DNA of 64,000 nucleotides from Bacillus sp. AFS006103 (GTDB lineage Bacteria; Bacillota; Bacilli; Bacillales; Cytobacillaceae). Location: contig NTXX01000001.1 in NCBI GenBank assembly GCA_002559145.1, positions 174,711 to 238,710 of the forward strand. Reading direction: 5' to 3'. The notes beneath the pieces were generated by a model. The model was given only the letters and a program-made list of their open reading frames with translations, was not told where the DNA came from and did no database searches. The position numbers were made by a program, and so were the translations under genes. Positions 40,218 to 49,466 of the stretch are shown here, in pieces; the first letter of the stretch is position 1, and the number at the start of each line of letters is the position of its first letter.

Positions 40218-41303
40218 CTACTTAGAAAAATAAAGCGACAAGAAGTTTAGTAAATGCTGTTGGGCATCACTAAGATTTTTTTCGTCCTTTGATCCTTGAA
40301 AGGATTTTACTTTTTCTTCTGCACTGACTAATTCTGACTTTAAATCCTTTAGCTTTTCATTTTTGATGCTACTTTTTAATTGATCTTCAATGTCGGAAAG
40401 AGCTTTAATTGCTTCCTCAGGAAGTTCCTTGGTTAAGAGAGCATTTGAAGATGTCAGCGATAGCGTCTGATAAATGGTAGGTATTGCTTTAATTAGAGTC
40501 TTTTCTTTATCTGTGACGCTATTAAATTTCTTTTCATCTAATAACATCGGCTTGGCAAAGACATCCTCAATTCCATTTTCTTTATATTGTGCTCCAAGTG
40601 ATTTAGCTGCTTCAATTGAATCGGCCACACCAAGGAACAAAAAATACTTGCCATCCATTTCTACAGTCTGTGACGGGACGCCTTTCGAGGCTAGATTAGA
40701 AGTGGTTTCCTTAGCACCCGCTTCCGATGAAAAAACCCCGCCTTGAATAACATAAGCAGTTACTTGAGCGATCGTTGCTGAATTGTTCTTCCCTTCAGTC
40801 GTTTTAGTTTCCGTATTACCTGGTTCGGCAGTGACGATTGCAGGTTCGGTTACCACCGTCTTGTGAGATGGTGGTGTAATGACTAGCTTCAGCATGACCA
40901 CCCCAATTGTGGTTCCGATAAGAATGGCGAAGGCAGCAGAAATTAAGATTGTTCCTAACGGCCGGCCGCTTTTCTTCTTGGTATTCTTGGTATTCGCTGA
41001 GAAGGTTGCTATTTTTGGTAAGGTCTTTTTTTTGTTAGTTTGACTTGGGATATTTTTAAATTCCTCGATGTCATTTTCGGAGGATTCAGGAATAATCCAG
41101 TCAAAGCTTTCATCGACAGATTCTTGTGCCGCTGCGGTCTCCTGGAAGATATCCGGTTCTGGTAGATTTGTATTTATTTTTATTACTTTAGGAATGGGGG
41201 CGCTGCTATCTTCCATATCTTTTTTTGGAGGAACTTCCTGATGATGCGGGTTATCTCCATTTAATTTAATTTTGATTGTATTGGCCTTATTAGGCTTGTC
41301 CAC
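40218..41303 (-). CDS. spoIIB: Stage II sporulation protein B (SPOR domain)
   Basis: SpoIIB localises the engulfment machinery to the sporulation septum. The protein has a long acidic cytoplasmic N-terminus, one membrane helix (about 120-140), and an external SPOR domain (about 180-260, AYVIQGGVFSSEAGAKE and YFLFLGVADS) binding denuded peptidoglycan, then a helical tail. I choose GTG 41303 (AGAGGAG upstream, 361 residues) over two ATGs 11-14 codons earlier. It adjoins the pilus operon, but a strong terminator separates them and its homologue position between maf and comC is standard. Confidence 0.88.
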   Translation of the reverse strand: MDKPNKANTIKIKLNGDNPHHQEVPPKKDMEDSSAPIPKVIKINTNLPEPDIFQETAAAQESVDESFDWIIPESSENDIEEFKNIPSQTNKKKTLPKIATFSANTKNTKKKSGRPLGTILISAAFAILIGTTIGVVMLKLVITPPSHKTVVTEPAIVTAEPGNTETKTTEGKNNSATIAQVTAYVIQGGVFSSEAGAKETTSNLASKGVPSQTVEMDGKYFLFLGVADSIEAAKSLGAQYKENGIEDVFAKPMLLDEKKFNSVTDKEKTLIKAIPTIYQTLSLTSSNALLTKELPEEAIKALSDIEDQLKSSIKNEKLKDLKSELVSAEEKVKSFQGSKDEKNLSDAQQHLLNFLSLYFSK

Positions 41304-41359
41304 TAAACCGTACTCCTCTCTCTTCCGATGAGTCATTGGTTTCATCCTAACATATAGGT

Positions 41360-41394
41360 AAAAAAAAATAACAAGACTTTTGTCGTCTTGTTAT
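41360..41394 (-). terminator. Terminator of the pilus operon
   Basis: A perfect 10-bp stem (ATAACAAGAC with GTCTTGTTAT), 7-base loop and eight T residues on minus, 45 bases past pilO. It marks the end of the pil transcript. Confidence 0.94.
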
Positions 41395-41438
41395 CGTAGA
41401 CTTTCGCCAAATTATTTACTAGTTTGGCATGGTGGTAA

Positions 41439-42221
41439 TTATGGTTGTGTTTCTGTTGTTGCTGAGAATTGGCTTAGTGGATTATCTTTACCCGCTGGTT
41501 TAGGGGCATCGACTTTTGGAACCTCCGCAGCAAGGTCTTCTAAACTCGGCATGTAAAACGCAGAGAATGTCAAACTGTAGGCTAATGGCTTTTCTTCTTG
41601 AGCTAAACTCGTAATCTCTTCGCCGCCAGAATAACTAATCGATTCAACCACGATAATCCGCTTTAAAGATTCAAGAGTTCCAACAAACTTCTCCAATTCC
41701 TCATAGCTTGGTGATTCAACACTCAACGAGACTGTTAGTTTCTTCATACCATTAACTTGGGACGCTGCTGCTTGTTGGGCAGCTGTGTCTTGGTTGGTAG
41801 TGGCTTGATTCACTGGTGTTTGATTCTCAGTTGTTTGTTGGCTAGTTGCTGTTTCGGTAGAGGCAGGATCAGCAGCTGTAGTTACATCAGCATCTTTCGA
41901 AAAACTCATCGAGCTAATTTTACTATTCGAAAGATTTTCTGCTTTTTCTAAGTCTAAAATAAGCTGTTCTTGTAATGGCTCTACTGGTAATTTCTTCTGT
42001 AATTCTTTTGTATCTTCAGAAGTTTTTTTCGTATCTTCGGCCTTTTTTTGACTTGCGATTTCTAAAAGTTTTTGTTCTGACTCTAGTGACTGTTGCTTCA
42101 TACCTAAATCTGATTTTAAAGGAGCTAGCTTAAAGAATTGAGCATATACCAGAATTATCACGACTAAAAGAGCGACGAACCCAATTATTATGCTGTCTCT
42201 TTTTGAGAAACGGAGCTTCAT
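41439..42221 (-). CDS. pilO: Type IV pilus alignment protein PilO-like
   Basis: PilO pairs with PilN outside the membrane to hold the pilus motor in line. The 260-residue protein has one N-terminal helix (about 10-28), a coiled coil (about 40-100, SLESEQKLLEIASQKK), and a ferredoxin-like fold (LTVSLSVESPSYEELEKFV, then YSLTFSAFYMP). Within the fold, a T/Q/N/A-rich linker (about 110-157) is inserted. It overlaps pilN by 4 bases (ATGA) and is last in the operon. Assignment rests on topology, fold pattern and place after pilMN. Confidence 0.85.
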   Translation of the reverse strand: MKLRFSKRDSIIIGFVALLVVIILVYAQFFKLAPLKSDLGMKQQSLESEQKLLEIASQKKAEDTKKTSEDTKELQKKLPVEPLQEQLILDLEKAENLSNSKISSMSFSKDADVTTAADPASTETATSQQTTENQTPVNQATTNQDTAAQQAAASQVNGMKKLTVSLSVESPSYEELEKFVGTLESLKRIIVVESISYSGGEEITSLAQEEKPLAYSLTFSAFYMPSLEDLAAEVPKVDAPKPAGKDNPLSQFSATTETQP

Positions 42222-43081
42222 GAAGCAGTCACTCCTTCCTCGTTCTTCTTGCTTTTCTTGATGTTCTTTTTAACCGTTTCTTTATTTAACATTATTTCAA
42301 ATTGCCCTGTGTAGCGTGGCAGTATATTGTCATTCTTAGTTTTACTGGTTGTATTGCTTAAAGCTGTGGTTGGGTTTGAGACAGTGTTCGAATTTGATGT
42401 TGTAGTAGACGCAGTTGCTTGCTCACCTGTGGATCCTGTCGGAGAATTTGTTTGACCATCGGTAGTGGTTGTCAAATTCTGGTTTGTTCCATCATCTTGA
42501 TTCGTTTGATTCGTTGTTTGCGTTGTTGAATCAGTTGATGTATTTATTGTGCTTGATTGACTAGTCGTTGGTGTTGTTGAGTTATCAGCCGTCGACTCTG
42601 TCGTTTCTGCAGCAGATAATGAACTCAAGCTTGCTTCTTCAATCCATTTTGATTCATTAAGATTATCTAAAAAGTACGCAGCTTCCCTAGCACTATCAAA
42701 TTGCACCGATAACGATATTGTCCCTGCTTCAGTGTAAGCAAAACTCTTTATAAAGCCCCGTTCTGGTAACAATGATGTCAAATGGCGCATGACAGGAATA
42801 GTCTGAATCGGATATTCATTTGCCCATTCGATCGCACTCTTTAATTGACTAACAGAGCTAGCAGCTTCCAATGTTTCTGTACTTTTATTTTCTTTTTCAG
42901 CAATCTTTTTGGTCATCTCAATTTGTCCCTCTACTGAGGCGATATTACCTTTAACAGCATTTGTTTGCCAAAGATAGAATGCGCTAATAATTAGCAATAA
43001 GGTAACTAAACAAGATAAAGTGATAATAAAGCCGATCTTTTTCGGTTCCTTTTGGGGAAGCAGGTTAATTTCTACTAACAT
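42218..43081 (-). CDS. pilN: Type IV pilus protein PilN-like
   Basis: PilN joins the cytoplasmic PilM ring to PilO. The N-terminus EINLLPQK holds the INLLP motif that docks in PilM, followed by one helix (about 18-38), a coiled coil, and a ferredoxin-like domain (SLSVQFDSAREAAYFLDNL). A Thr/Ser/Asn/Gln-rich stretch of about 93 residues (158-250) interrupts the domain before its final strand YTGQFEIML. At 287 residues it is longer than the roughly 190-200 of Gram-negative PilN, and the excess is this linker. Shares one base with pilM (TAATG). Confidence 0.9.
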   Translation of the reverse strand: MLVEINLLPQKEPKKIGFIITLSCLVTLLLIISAFYLWQTNAVKGNIASVEGQIEMTKKIAEKENKSTETLEAASSVSQLKSAIEWANEYPIQTIPVMRHLTSLLPERGFIKSFAYTEAGTISLSVQFDSAREAAYFLDNLNESKWIEEASLSSLSAAETTESTADNSTTPTTSQSSTINTSTDSTTQTTNQTNQDDGTNQNLTTTTDGQTNSPTGSTGEQATASTTTSNSNTVSNPTTALSNTTSKTKNDNILPRYTGQFEIMLNKETVKKNIKKSKKNEEGVTAS

Positions 43082-44067
43082 TATTGCACCCCTTTTAATG
43101 CGAGACCTAAAGGTAGTAATAAACTAGGAGGCAAACTAGTGCTTTTTCCAGGTTCAAGAGAAATCATATCAACAGGTACATCAAATCTCTCTTTCATTTC
43201 ATCGTAAATTGCTTTTAGCATTGGATGGTCACCGTTCAATAAGAACTTGGTGATATCATTTTTTTCATTAGTAAGTGTATAGCGGTAAAAATCGCTTAAC
43301 TTATTAATCTCTCTAAAAATATCCTCGAATTGAATTACTAGCTCTTCTGTATCACCAATATACTTAAATATCAATCGACCAGTCATGTCCGACTTTATAT
43401 TCCATATATCCACGTTAAACGGGATAGCAAATTGACGCATCACAAGTGGAACATTTTGTTCAAAGATACATAAATTCACACTTGTTAGGTCAAATTGAAC
43501 TGAGAAGAGGACTTCATTTGTACTTGTTTGGTCAAGTTGATGATACAATCGGTACAAAGCAAGCGGGGAAATATCTGCCGCAATCGGGTTAAGCTTAAGT
43601 TTAGAAAGTAAGTTTGCGTACTCCATTACCTGTTGCTCCGGTGCTACAAATAAAAGTAAATCCCTTGTTTTGCCATCACTTTCTAATGAATAAAAATCAA
43701 AGACCGGTTCTTCAAACGGCAAGTGGATACTAGAACCAAGTTCTAAATAAAGATATCCCTGTATTTCATCATCCTGTATTTCTGCAGGTATCGAAACCTT
43801 CCGGATGATGACGAGTGGGTCTGGCACTAGAAAGCGGACTTGTCTTCTTTGAATTTTCCATTCTCCGATACACTCTTCCAAAATGTTTGCCAACGAATCA
43901 ATGTCGGTAATTTTCCCGTCACTAATAATACCAGGAGGGAGAAACCGTTCGTTCCATCTTAGGGCAGAAGGTGGATTCGTTTGCTTTAATTCAAGCAGAC
44001 GAATCGAATGATCATTCAAAACCAGATTAATTATTCGGTTTTTAGGTGTGAAAAGGGAAAAAGCCAT
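43081..44067 (-). CDS. pilM: Type IV pilus actin-like protein PilM
   Basis: PilM is an actin-fold protein that forms the cytoplasmic collar of the pilus machine and binds PilN. The sequence shows NLVLNDHSIRLLEL (phosphate-binding strand), the VRFLVPDPLVIIRKVSIP segment typical of PilM, and a C-terminal LPLGLALKG. Some actin-type ATP residues look weak, as in other Gram-positive PilM. 328 residues. AAGGGG upstream of the ATG. Together with PilN and PilO this argues for a true type IV pilus rather than a ComG pseudopilus. Confidence 0.88.
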   Translation of the reverse strand: MAFSLFTPKNRIINLVLNDHSIRLLELKQTNPPSALRWNERFLPPGIISDGKITDIDSLANILEECIGEWKIQRRQVRFLVPDPLVIIRKVSIPAEIQDDEIQGYLYLELGSSIHLPFEEPVFDFYSLESDGKTRDLLLFVAPEQQVMEYANLLSKLKLNPIAADISPLALYRLYHQLDQTSTNEVLFSVQFDLTSVNLCIFEQNVPLVMRQFAIPFNVDIWNIKSDMTGRLIFKYIGDTEELVIQFEDIFREINKLSDFYRYTLTNEKNDITKFLLNGDHPMLKAIYDEMKERFDVPVDMISLEPGKSTSLPPSLLLPLGLALKGVQ

Positions 44068-44087
44068 ATAAAAAACCCCTTAAATTT

Positions 44088-44849
44088 TTATCCTCGATTA
44101 AGGAAATGTATATACAAATCAATTAATTTCGATCCCCAATAATACGCGGTCAATGTTCCTGCGGCAATAAACGGTCCAAATGGTATTGGCTGCCTTCTTT
44201 TTACTATCTTAAAAAGTAAAGCCAAACCGCCGATCACAGCTCCGAATAATGTCGAAAGAAAAAAGGACAAAAGTACTAGTTTAAATCCTAATACCAATCC
44301 AAGTAAGGCATACAGCTTAACATCGCCACCACCCATTCCGCCTTTGCTAACAAGAGCGATGATGAGGAGAAGTGTAAAACCAATTACTGCTCCTAAGAGG
44401 CTATCCCACCACGGGTTTAACGGCCAAATAATCCGTTCCAATAAAAAAATCCCTGCAAACCAGATCAGAATTTTATCAGGGATAAGCATATAGTGAATAT
44501 CTGAAACTATGATAATCATAAACATCGAGATTAGCGTTAAAGCAACGACTAACTCTCCTGACCACCCGATAACTAAAGGGGCTGTCATAAACAGGACCCC
44601 TGTGAGCAATTCAAAAATTGGATAGATAGGAGAAATCCGCGACTTGCAGCCGCGGCATTTTCCCCATTGAATAATATAAGAAACCACAGGAATGAGTTCG
44701 AAAACTTTTAATTGATGCCCGCATGTAGGACAGGAAGATCTTGGTGCTATAATAGATTCTTTTAAGGGGATTCGTAATCCGACCACATTGAAAAACGAGC
44801 CAAATATACATCCATAAATTAATAAAATTAAAAATAATATTATCTCCAT
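44088..44849 (-). CDS. comC: Prepilin peptidase/N-methyltransferase
   Basis: This membrane aspartyl protease cuts the type III signal of prepilins and methylates the new N-terminus. About seven to eight helices; the zinc tetracysteine (CPTC...CRGC, about 39-71) belongs to the methylase loop; catalytic aspartates are in VSDIHYMLIPD and GMGGGDVKLYALLG. 253 residues. Its place between folC and spoIIB is that of B. subtilis comC, but here it is embedded in a pilus operon (pilD role). It probably serves pilins here and any ComG pseudopilins elsewhere. Confidence 0.95.
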   Translation of the reverse strand: MEIILFLILLIYGCIFGSFFNVVGLRIPLKESIIAPRSSCPTCGHQLKVFELIPVVSYIIQWGKCRGCKSRISPIYPIFELLTGVLFMTAPLVIGWSGELVVALTLISMFMIIIVSDIHYMLIPDKILIWFAGIFLLERIIWPLNPWWDSLLGAVIGFTLLLIIALVSKGGMGGGDVKLYALLGLVLGFKLVLLSFFLSTLFGAVIGGLALLFKIVKRRQPIPFGPFIAAGTLTAYYWGSKLIDLYIHFLNRG

Positions 44850-44883
44850 TTAATTTATTAATCTCCCTATAATAAAACTTTTT

Positions 44884-45384
44884 TTATTTAGCTACTACCA
44901 AAGAACGCGTTATATCTTTTGTGGATACTGTAGTACCTGCAGTAATTTCAGCCGCAGTACGAATTAAAGATATTTTTCTTCCACTTGTTGCTGCGCTGAT
45001 TAGGCTAATACCATAAATTTTCCCATCAACTATCTTAACATATGACACAGTTGCATCATCTGCTGCTAATGTTGTTCCTTCAGCGTAACTATCTCCATCT
45101 GGGCTTTCAACCTTTTCAATGTAATTCTTATCTTGTAATTCTTTCAAAGTTATATATTTCGTTCCAGTTTGATAAGTTGCTTCTGATGCAATTGCCATTT
45201 TAGCAGAACTCATCATTTGTTGTGCATTTGCTAAGTGTGCATCTTTTTTAGTATTATCAATTAGACCTAAAATAGATGGTATTGCGATTGCAGCAATAAT
45301 ACCTAAAATAACGATAACTGCTAGTAATTCAATTAATGTAAAACCTTTTTGATCTTTAAGCTTATTTTTTAACATTTGACGCAT
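44884..45384 (-). CDS. pilA: Major type IV pilin
   Basis: The structural pilin. A 14-residue charged leader ends DQKG, with cleavage before FTLIELLAVIVILG; Glu5 of the mature protein and a hydrophobic spine are present. The mature chain is about 152 residues, with a short globular domain, no cysteines (so no disulfide D-region as in Gram-negative pilins). I choose ATG 45384, 9 bases after AAAGGGAG; an ATG three codons earlier abuts it. It has its own upstream gap of about 130 bases with a -10-like TATACT, so it may be expressed at a higher level than its neighbours. Confidence 0.93.
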   Translation of the reverse strand: MRQMLKNKLKDQKGFTLIELLAVIVILGIIAAIAIPSILGLIDNTKKDAHLANAQQMMSSAKMAIASEATYQTGTKYITLKELQDKNYIEKVESPDGDSYAEGTTLAADDATVSYVKIVDGKIYGISLISAATSGRKISLIRTAAEITAGTTVSTKDITRSLVVAK

Positions 45385-45435
45385 TAATTTCATCTCCCTT
45401 TATGGTTCTATGAACCTAGTAATATTGTCTCTTGT

Positions 45436-45474
45436 AGTATACTTTAATTGACATCCATATGAAAAGAGAATTTT
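45436..45474 (-). promoter_or_regulatory. Putative pilA promoter with AAAAN5TTTT box
   Basis: On minus, TATACT (45436-45441) forms a -10 with no good -35. An AAAA-N5-TTTT sequence at 45462-45474 matches a single half of a ComK site; a second, poorer A/T box lies at 45500-45511, but the gap of about 25 bases is not one of the usual ComK spacings. Speculative. Confidence 0.3.
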
Positions 45475-45519
45475 ATGGTATTTTGTCCTATTTTCTCTGA
45501 AAATTTGTTTTCTTGTCAT

Positions 45520-46737
45520 TTATTGGTTCATTTGTTGAAATTGGTCGAACATACTAAACATTGGAACCATGATTGATGTAACAATAGTCCCAACTAAACC
45601 TGCCAAAAAGACAATCATTATTGGTTCAATTAGTGATTTTAATCGATCTGTGCCGTTTTCTACTTCTTTTTCATAGAATTCAGCAATTTTCGATAACATC
45701 GCATCTAAAGCACCTGTTTCTTCGCCAATTGCAATCATTTGTGTAACTAACGGCGGGAAAGCCCAGTGGCTTTCCATTGGTTTGGTCATGGAACGACCTT
45801 TCTCTAATGAATCCCGTGACTCTCGAATGACCCTAGCAAGTACTTCATTTTCGACAATTTTTTCCACGATTGACATTGCTTGAAGAATCGGAACGGAACT
45901 AGAGAATAAAGAGCTGAGCGTTCTCATCATTCGAGCCAGTGCTGCTTTTTGAAGTAGATTCCCAAATATCGGCATCCTTAACATAAAGTAATCAAAATAG
46001 TATTTCGTTTGATTATTTTTCTTAAAATAGGTAATTAAAAAGACCACAGAAAGAATGCTTAATATAACCAGCCACCAATATGATTGCATAAAGTCACTTG
46101 CGGAAAGGACAAACCTTGTAATTGCAGGAAGCTTCCCACCCATATCGTCAAACATCGAAACAAATGTCGGCACAACTGCAACAAGTAAAAAGATAACTAC
46201 TATAATAGCAATAAATCCAACCGCAATCGGATAGGAAAGAGCAGAAACGATCTTTTGCCGAGTGTAGTGTTGTTTTTCAAAATGCTCGGCCAAACGATCC
46301 AACGTCTCGTCCAAATTTCCGCTGACTTCGCCTGCTTTAACCAAATTAACAAACATTTGATTAAATATTTTCTTATGTTTTGCAACTGCTTCTGAAAGAG
46401 GATTACCTTCACGCATCTCCTGTTCGACATCTAGTAGAGCCTTCTTTAAGGCCTTGCTCTCCGTTTGCTGAGCTAAAATGCCAGTTGCATCAACAACCGT
46501 AACGCCTGCCTTAATTAAAGTTGAGAATTGCCTTAAGTATATAACAAAATCCTGTAGCTTTACTGGTGTTCCAAGTGTTAGGTCCTTCGTCATAAGGGTC
46601 TCTGGTACCTGAGTCATTTCAATAACCCTAATTCCTTCTTCTCTTAACTTTTCCATCGCTTCTCGCTTGGAACCAGCGTTAACGGTACCCTGCCGTTTCC
46701 CTTTCCGGTCCCGTCCGGCATACCTATATCTAGCCAT
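45520..46737 (-). CDS. pilC: Type IV pilus platform protein PilC
   Basis: PilC is the inner-membrane platform on which PilB and PilT act. The 405-residue protein has the two repeated GspF domains (about 65-190 and 268-390), each with helices; typical segments are LRQFSTLIKAGVTVVDA, EAVAKHKKIFNQMFVNLV and MIAIGEETGALD. N-terminal YRYAGRDRKGKRQGTV matches PilC/GspF. It overlaps pilT by 8 bases. Confidence 0.96.
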   Translation of the reverse strand: MARYRYAGRDRKGKRQGTVNAGSKREAMEKLREEGIRVIEMTQVPETLMTKDLTLGTPVKLQDFVIYLRQFSTLIKAGVTVVDATGILAQQTESKALKKALLDVEQEMREGNPLSEAVAKHKKIFNQMFVNLVKAGEVSGNLDETLDRLAEHFEKQHYTRQKIVSALSYPIAVGFIAIIVVIFLLVAVVPTFVSMFDDMGGKLPAITRFVLSASDFMQSYWWLVILSILSVVFLITYFKKNNQTKYYFDYFMLRMPIFGNLLQKAALARMMRTLSSLFSSSVPILQAMSIVEKIVENEVLARVIRESRDSLEKGRSMTKPMESHWAFPPLVTQMIAIGEETGALDAMLSKIAEFYEKEVENGTDRLKSLIEPIMIVFLAGLVGTIVTSIMVPMFSMFDQFQQMNQ

Positions 46738-47779
46738 TCATCATCATCTTTTCATGTAGATACTGCGATGCGGCTTCTTTATGGATTAAGTTACGATCCA
46801 GAAGGTCTTTAATGCTCATTTCAAGCGTATGCATCCCTTGGGCCCGGGAAGTTTGCATCGTACTTTGGATTTGATGAACCTTTTCATTTCTAATCAGGTT
46901 GGCAATAGCAGCGTTGTTGACCAATATTTCAGTGGCTGCCTTTCTACCCTTTTTATCAATAGTTGGGAATAACCGTTGCGAAATTACCCCTACCAAAACA
47001 GACGCTAATTGAATCCGGATTTGGGACTGTTGTTCTGACGGAAACACATCGATAATTCGGTTTATTGTTGTCGGTGCACTAGATGTATGAAGTGTACCTA
47101 AAACAAGGTGCCCCGTTTCTGCGGCCGTAATAGCGATGGACATGGTTTCAAGGTCGCGCATTTCCCCGACAAGAATGACATCCGGATCTTGACGGAGAGC
47201 CGCCTTTAAGCCACTTGCATAGTTATTTGTGTCAAAGCCAACTTCTCGCTGATCAATAATTGAATTCCCATGACGATGTAGATACTCGATTGGATCTTCT
47301 AAAGTAATAATATGTTTCCGCATCGTTCTGTTCATATAATCAATCATCGAAGCAAGGGTAGTTGATTTCCCACTTCCAGTTGGTCCGGTAACAAGAATAA
47401 GGCCTTGCGGTTTCTCAACCAACTTTGAAACGATATCTGGTAAATTTAAATCCTCAATCGATGGTACCTTTGAGGCAACAACCCTGAGCGCAATAGACAC
47501 ACTTTTCCGCTGATGATAGGCATTAACACGGAAACGTGAACTTCCTGGGACTCCATAGGAGAAATCAAGTTCTCCTTTTTCAATAAATGTATTCCACAAA
47601 TGCTCTGGAATAATCGCTTTTGCCATGCCTTCAGTGTCAACCGGCAATATCTTTTCGGTTCCATACCTTCTTAAATCACCATTAATCCGCATGACAGGTG
47701 GAACACCGACGGTTAAATGAACATCCGATGCTTTATATTCAATTGAAGCTCGTAATATTGCGTCAATTTTTTCTTTCAT
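46730..47779 (-). CDS. pilT: Pilus retraction ATPase PilT
   Basis: PilT drives pilus disassembly, powering twitching and DNA uptake. 349 residues: Walker A GPTGSGKSTT (132-141), Asp box ITLEDPIEY, Walker B ILVGEMRD, His box GTLHT, and the C-terminal IANLIRNEK, equivalent to the AIRNLIRE motif that is specific to retraction. PilT is not part of the ComG system, so its presence shows the pilus is meant to retract. Ten bases separate it from pilB; overlap with pilC. Confidence 0.96.
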   Translation of the reverse strand: MKEKIDAILRASIEYKASDVHLTVGVPPVMRINGDLRRYGTEKILPVDTEGMAKAIIPEHLWNTFIEKGELDFSYGVPGSSRFRVNAYHQRKSVSIALRVVASKVPSIEDLNLPDIVSKLVEKPQGLILVTGPTGSGKSTTLASMIDYMNRTMRKHIITLEDPIEYLHRHGNSIIDQREVGFDTNNYASGLKAALRQDPDVILVGEMRDLETMSIAITAAETGHLVLGTLHTSSAPTTINRIIDVFPSEQQSQIRIQLASVLVGVISQRLFPTIDKKGRKAATEILVNNAAIANLIRNEKVHQIQSTMQTSRAQGMHTLEMSIKDLLDRNLIHKEAASQYLHEKMMMNG

Positions 47780-47789
47780 TTTAATGCTC

Positions 47790-49451
47790 CTACTCCAGAA
47801 TCGCTACCTTTAATACTTCTTCGGTTGTAGTTAAACCTTGTTTTATTTTTAATAAGCCATCATCTAGTAAAAAGATCGTTTTATTTTTATTAGCCAATTC
47901 CTTCATCTTTTGAAAAGATTCACCGTTCATCATGGCTCGACTCATCTCGTCGTTTATTACCAACACTTCATGCAGTGCAAGTCTGCCCTTATAACCTGTC
48001 ATACTACAGGATGAACACCCTTTTCCTCGGGTGATTTTATCAATTTTCATCCCTCGTTTGGCAAAAATCTCAATCTCTCGCTTGGAAGGCTCTAGTACTT
48101 CTGCACAATCACGACACACCTTTCGGACAAGTCGCTGAGCGACAATACCACTTAAAGAAGAAGCTAACAAAAATGGCTCTACCCCCATGTCAATCAGCCT
48201 TGTGACGGTTCCGATAGAATCATTTGTATGAAGTGTACTTAAAACTAAATGACCAGTTAACGAAGCACGAATTGCCACTTCAGCCGTTTCTTTATCACGG
48301 ATTTCCCCGACCATGATAATGTTAGGATCTTGACGAAGGATCGATCGAAGGCCAGCAGCAAAGGTCATTCCAACATTCGGGTTAACCTGTATTTGATTGA
48401 TCCCTTCCAATTGATATTCAACTGGATCCTCTACCGTAATTATGTTAACAGCTTCACTGTTAAGCCTATTCAATGCCGCATATAATGTCGAAGATTTCCC
48501 CGAACCTGTTGGCCCAGTGATTAAAACAATACCTGTAGGCTTTTCTATCATCTCATTAAATCTCTTCAAATTTAAGGAATTGAACCCAAGCTTGTTTAAA
48601 TCATTTAACGTAGAACCCATGTCGAGAAGACGCATGACAATCTTCTCACCGTATACAGTTGGAAGTGTTGAAACACGAAGATCAACTGGATGAAAATCTA
48701 GGTTTAGCTTAATCCGTCCATCCTGTGGAACCCTATGTTCCGTAATATCAAGATTAGACATAATTTTTATTCTAGCAGTTAAGACACTTTGCATAGTTCG
48801 CGGTAGTACTCGCTCATTCCGGAGTACTCCATCTACTCGGTAACGAACAACGACCTTAGTCTCCTGTGGATCAATATGAATATCACTTGCCCTATGAATC
48901 ACTGCATTTGTCAAAATTTGATTAACTAATCGAACAATCGGTGAATTTTGATCGGTTACATCTTCACTTCTGTCCCGATCATTAAGTGGAAGTTCGTCTA
49001 GCAATTCATCAAGACCATCATCAACATCATAATATTTATTAATGGTACGGAGAATATCATCCTTCGTAGCAATGGCAGGCTCAATATGAAAACCAGTTGA
49101 CAACCGTAAATCGTCGATCACGATAAAATCCATTGGATTTGCCATCGCTACAAAAAGTTTATTTCCATCCCTTTTTAACGGAATGATAAGATTCCTCTTT
49201 GCAGTTTCTTTTGTGATAAGTGAAAAAAGATTAGTATCAAATGGATAGTGAAACAGGCTGACATGTGGAATACCCAGTTGAAACTCTAATACTTCAACTA
49301 ATTGTTGTTCTGTTAAATATCCCCTTTGTAAAAGAGCATCTCCAAGTTTTTGGCTTGAATCTTTTTCATCTAATGTAGATTGGAGTTGCTCAGGAGTAAT
49401 CAATCCTTCTTCAATTAACAAATCACCAAGTTTTTTCCGTGCTTGTCTCAT
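47790..49451 (-). CDS. pilB: Pilus assembly ATPase PilB with MshEN domain
   Basis: PilB powers pilus extension. 553 residues: an N-terminal region with two tandem MshEN-type motifs (LGDLLIEEGLITPEQL near 8-23 and LGDALLQRGYLTEQQL near 36-51), the type that binds cyclic-di-GMP; then N2 and the ATPase core, Walker A GPTGSGKSS (313-321), ITVEDPVEY, IIMVGEIRD, STLHTND, and the tetracysteine zinc site (C446-x2-C449 and C479-x2-C482). ComGA lacks the long N-domain. So extension may respond to c-di-GMP; a cyclase lies 4.5 kb away. Confidence 0.95.
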   Translation of the reverse strand: MRQARKKLGDLLIEEGLITPEQLQSTLDEKDSSQKLGDALLQRGYLTEQQLVEVLEFQLGIPHVSLFHYPFDTNLFSLITKETAKRNLIIPLKRDGNKLFVAMANPMDFIVIDDLRLSTGFHIEPAIATKDDILRTINKYYDVDDGLDELLDELPLNDRDRSEDVTDQNSPIVRLVNQILTNAVIHRASDIHIDPQETKVVVRYRVDGVLRNERVLPRTMQSVLTARIKIMSNLDITEHRVPQDGRIKLNLDFHPVDLRVSTLPTVYGEKIVMRLLDMGSTLNDLNKLGFNSLNLKRFNEMIEKPTGIVLITGPTGSGKSSTLYAALNRLNSEAVNIITVEDPVEYQLEGINQIQVNPNVGMTFAAGLRSILRQDPNIIMVGEIRDKETAEVAIRASLTGHLVLSTLHTNDSIGTVTRLIDMGVEPFLLASSLSGIVAQRLVRKVCRDCAEVLEPSKREIEIFAKRGMKIDKITRGKGCSSCSMTGYKGRLALHEVLVINDEMSRAMMNGESFQKMKELANKNKTIFLLDDGLLKIKQGLTTTEEVLKVAILE

Positions 49452-49466
49452 TTTACATCCCTGCTT

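Noticed and set aside
40218..41303. SpoIIB as part of the pilus system
   Set aside because: It has a SPOR domain, separate terminators on both sides, and standard sporulation synteny.
41439..49451. Type II secretion system or ComG pseudopilus
   Set aside because: PilT with its C-terminal retraction motif, PilMNO and a single major pilin argue for a type IV pilus; no secretin or ComG-type gene set.
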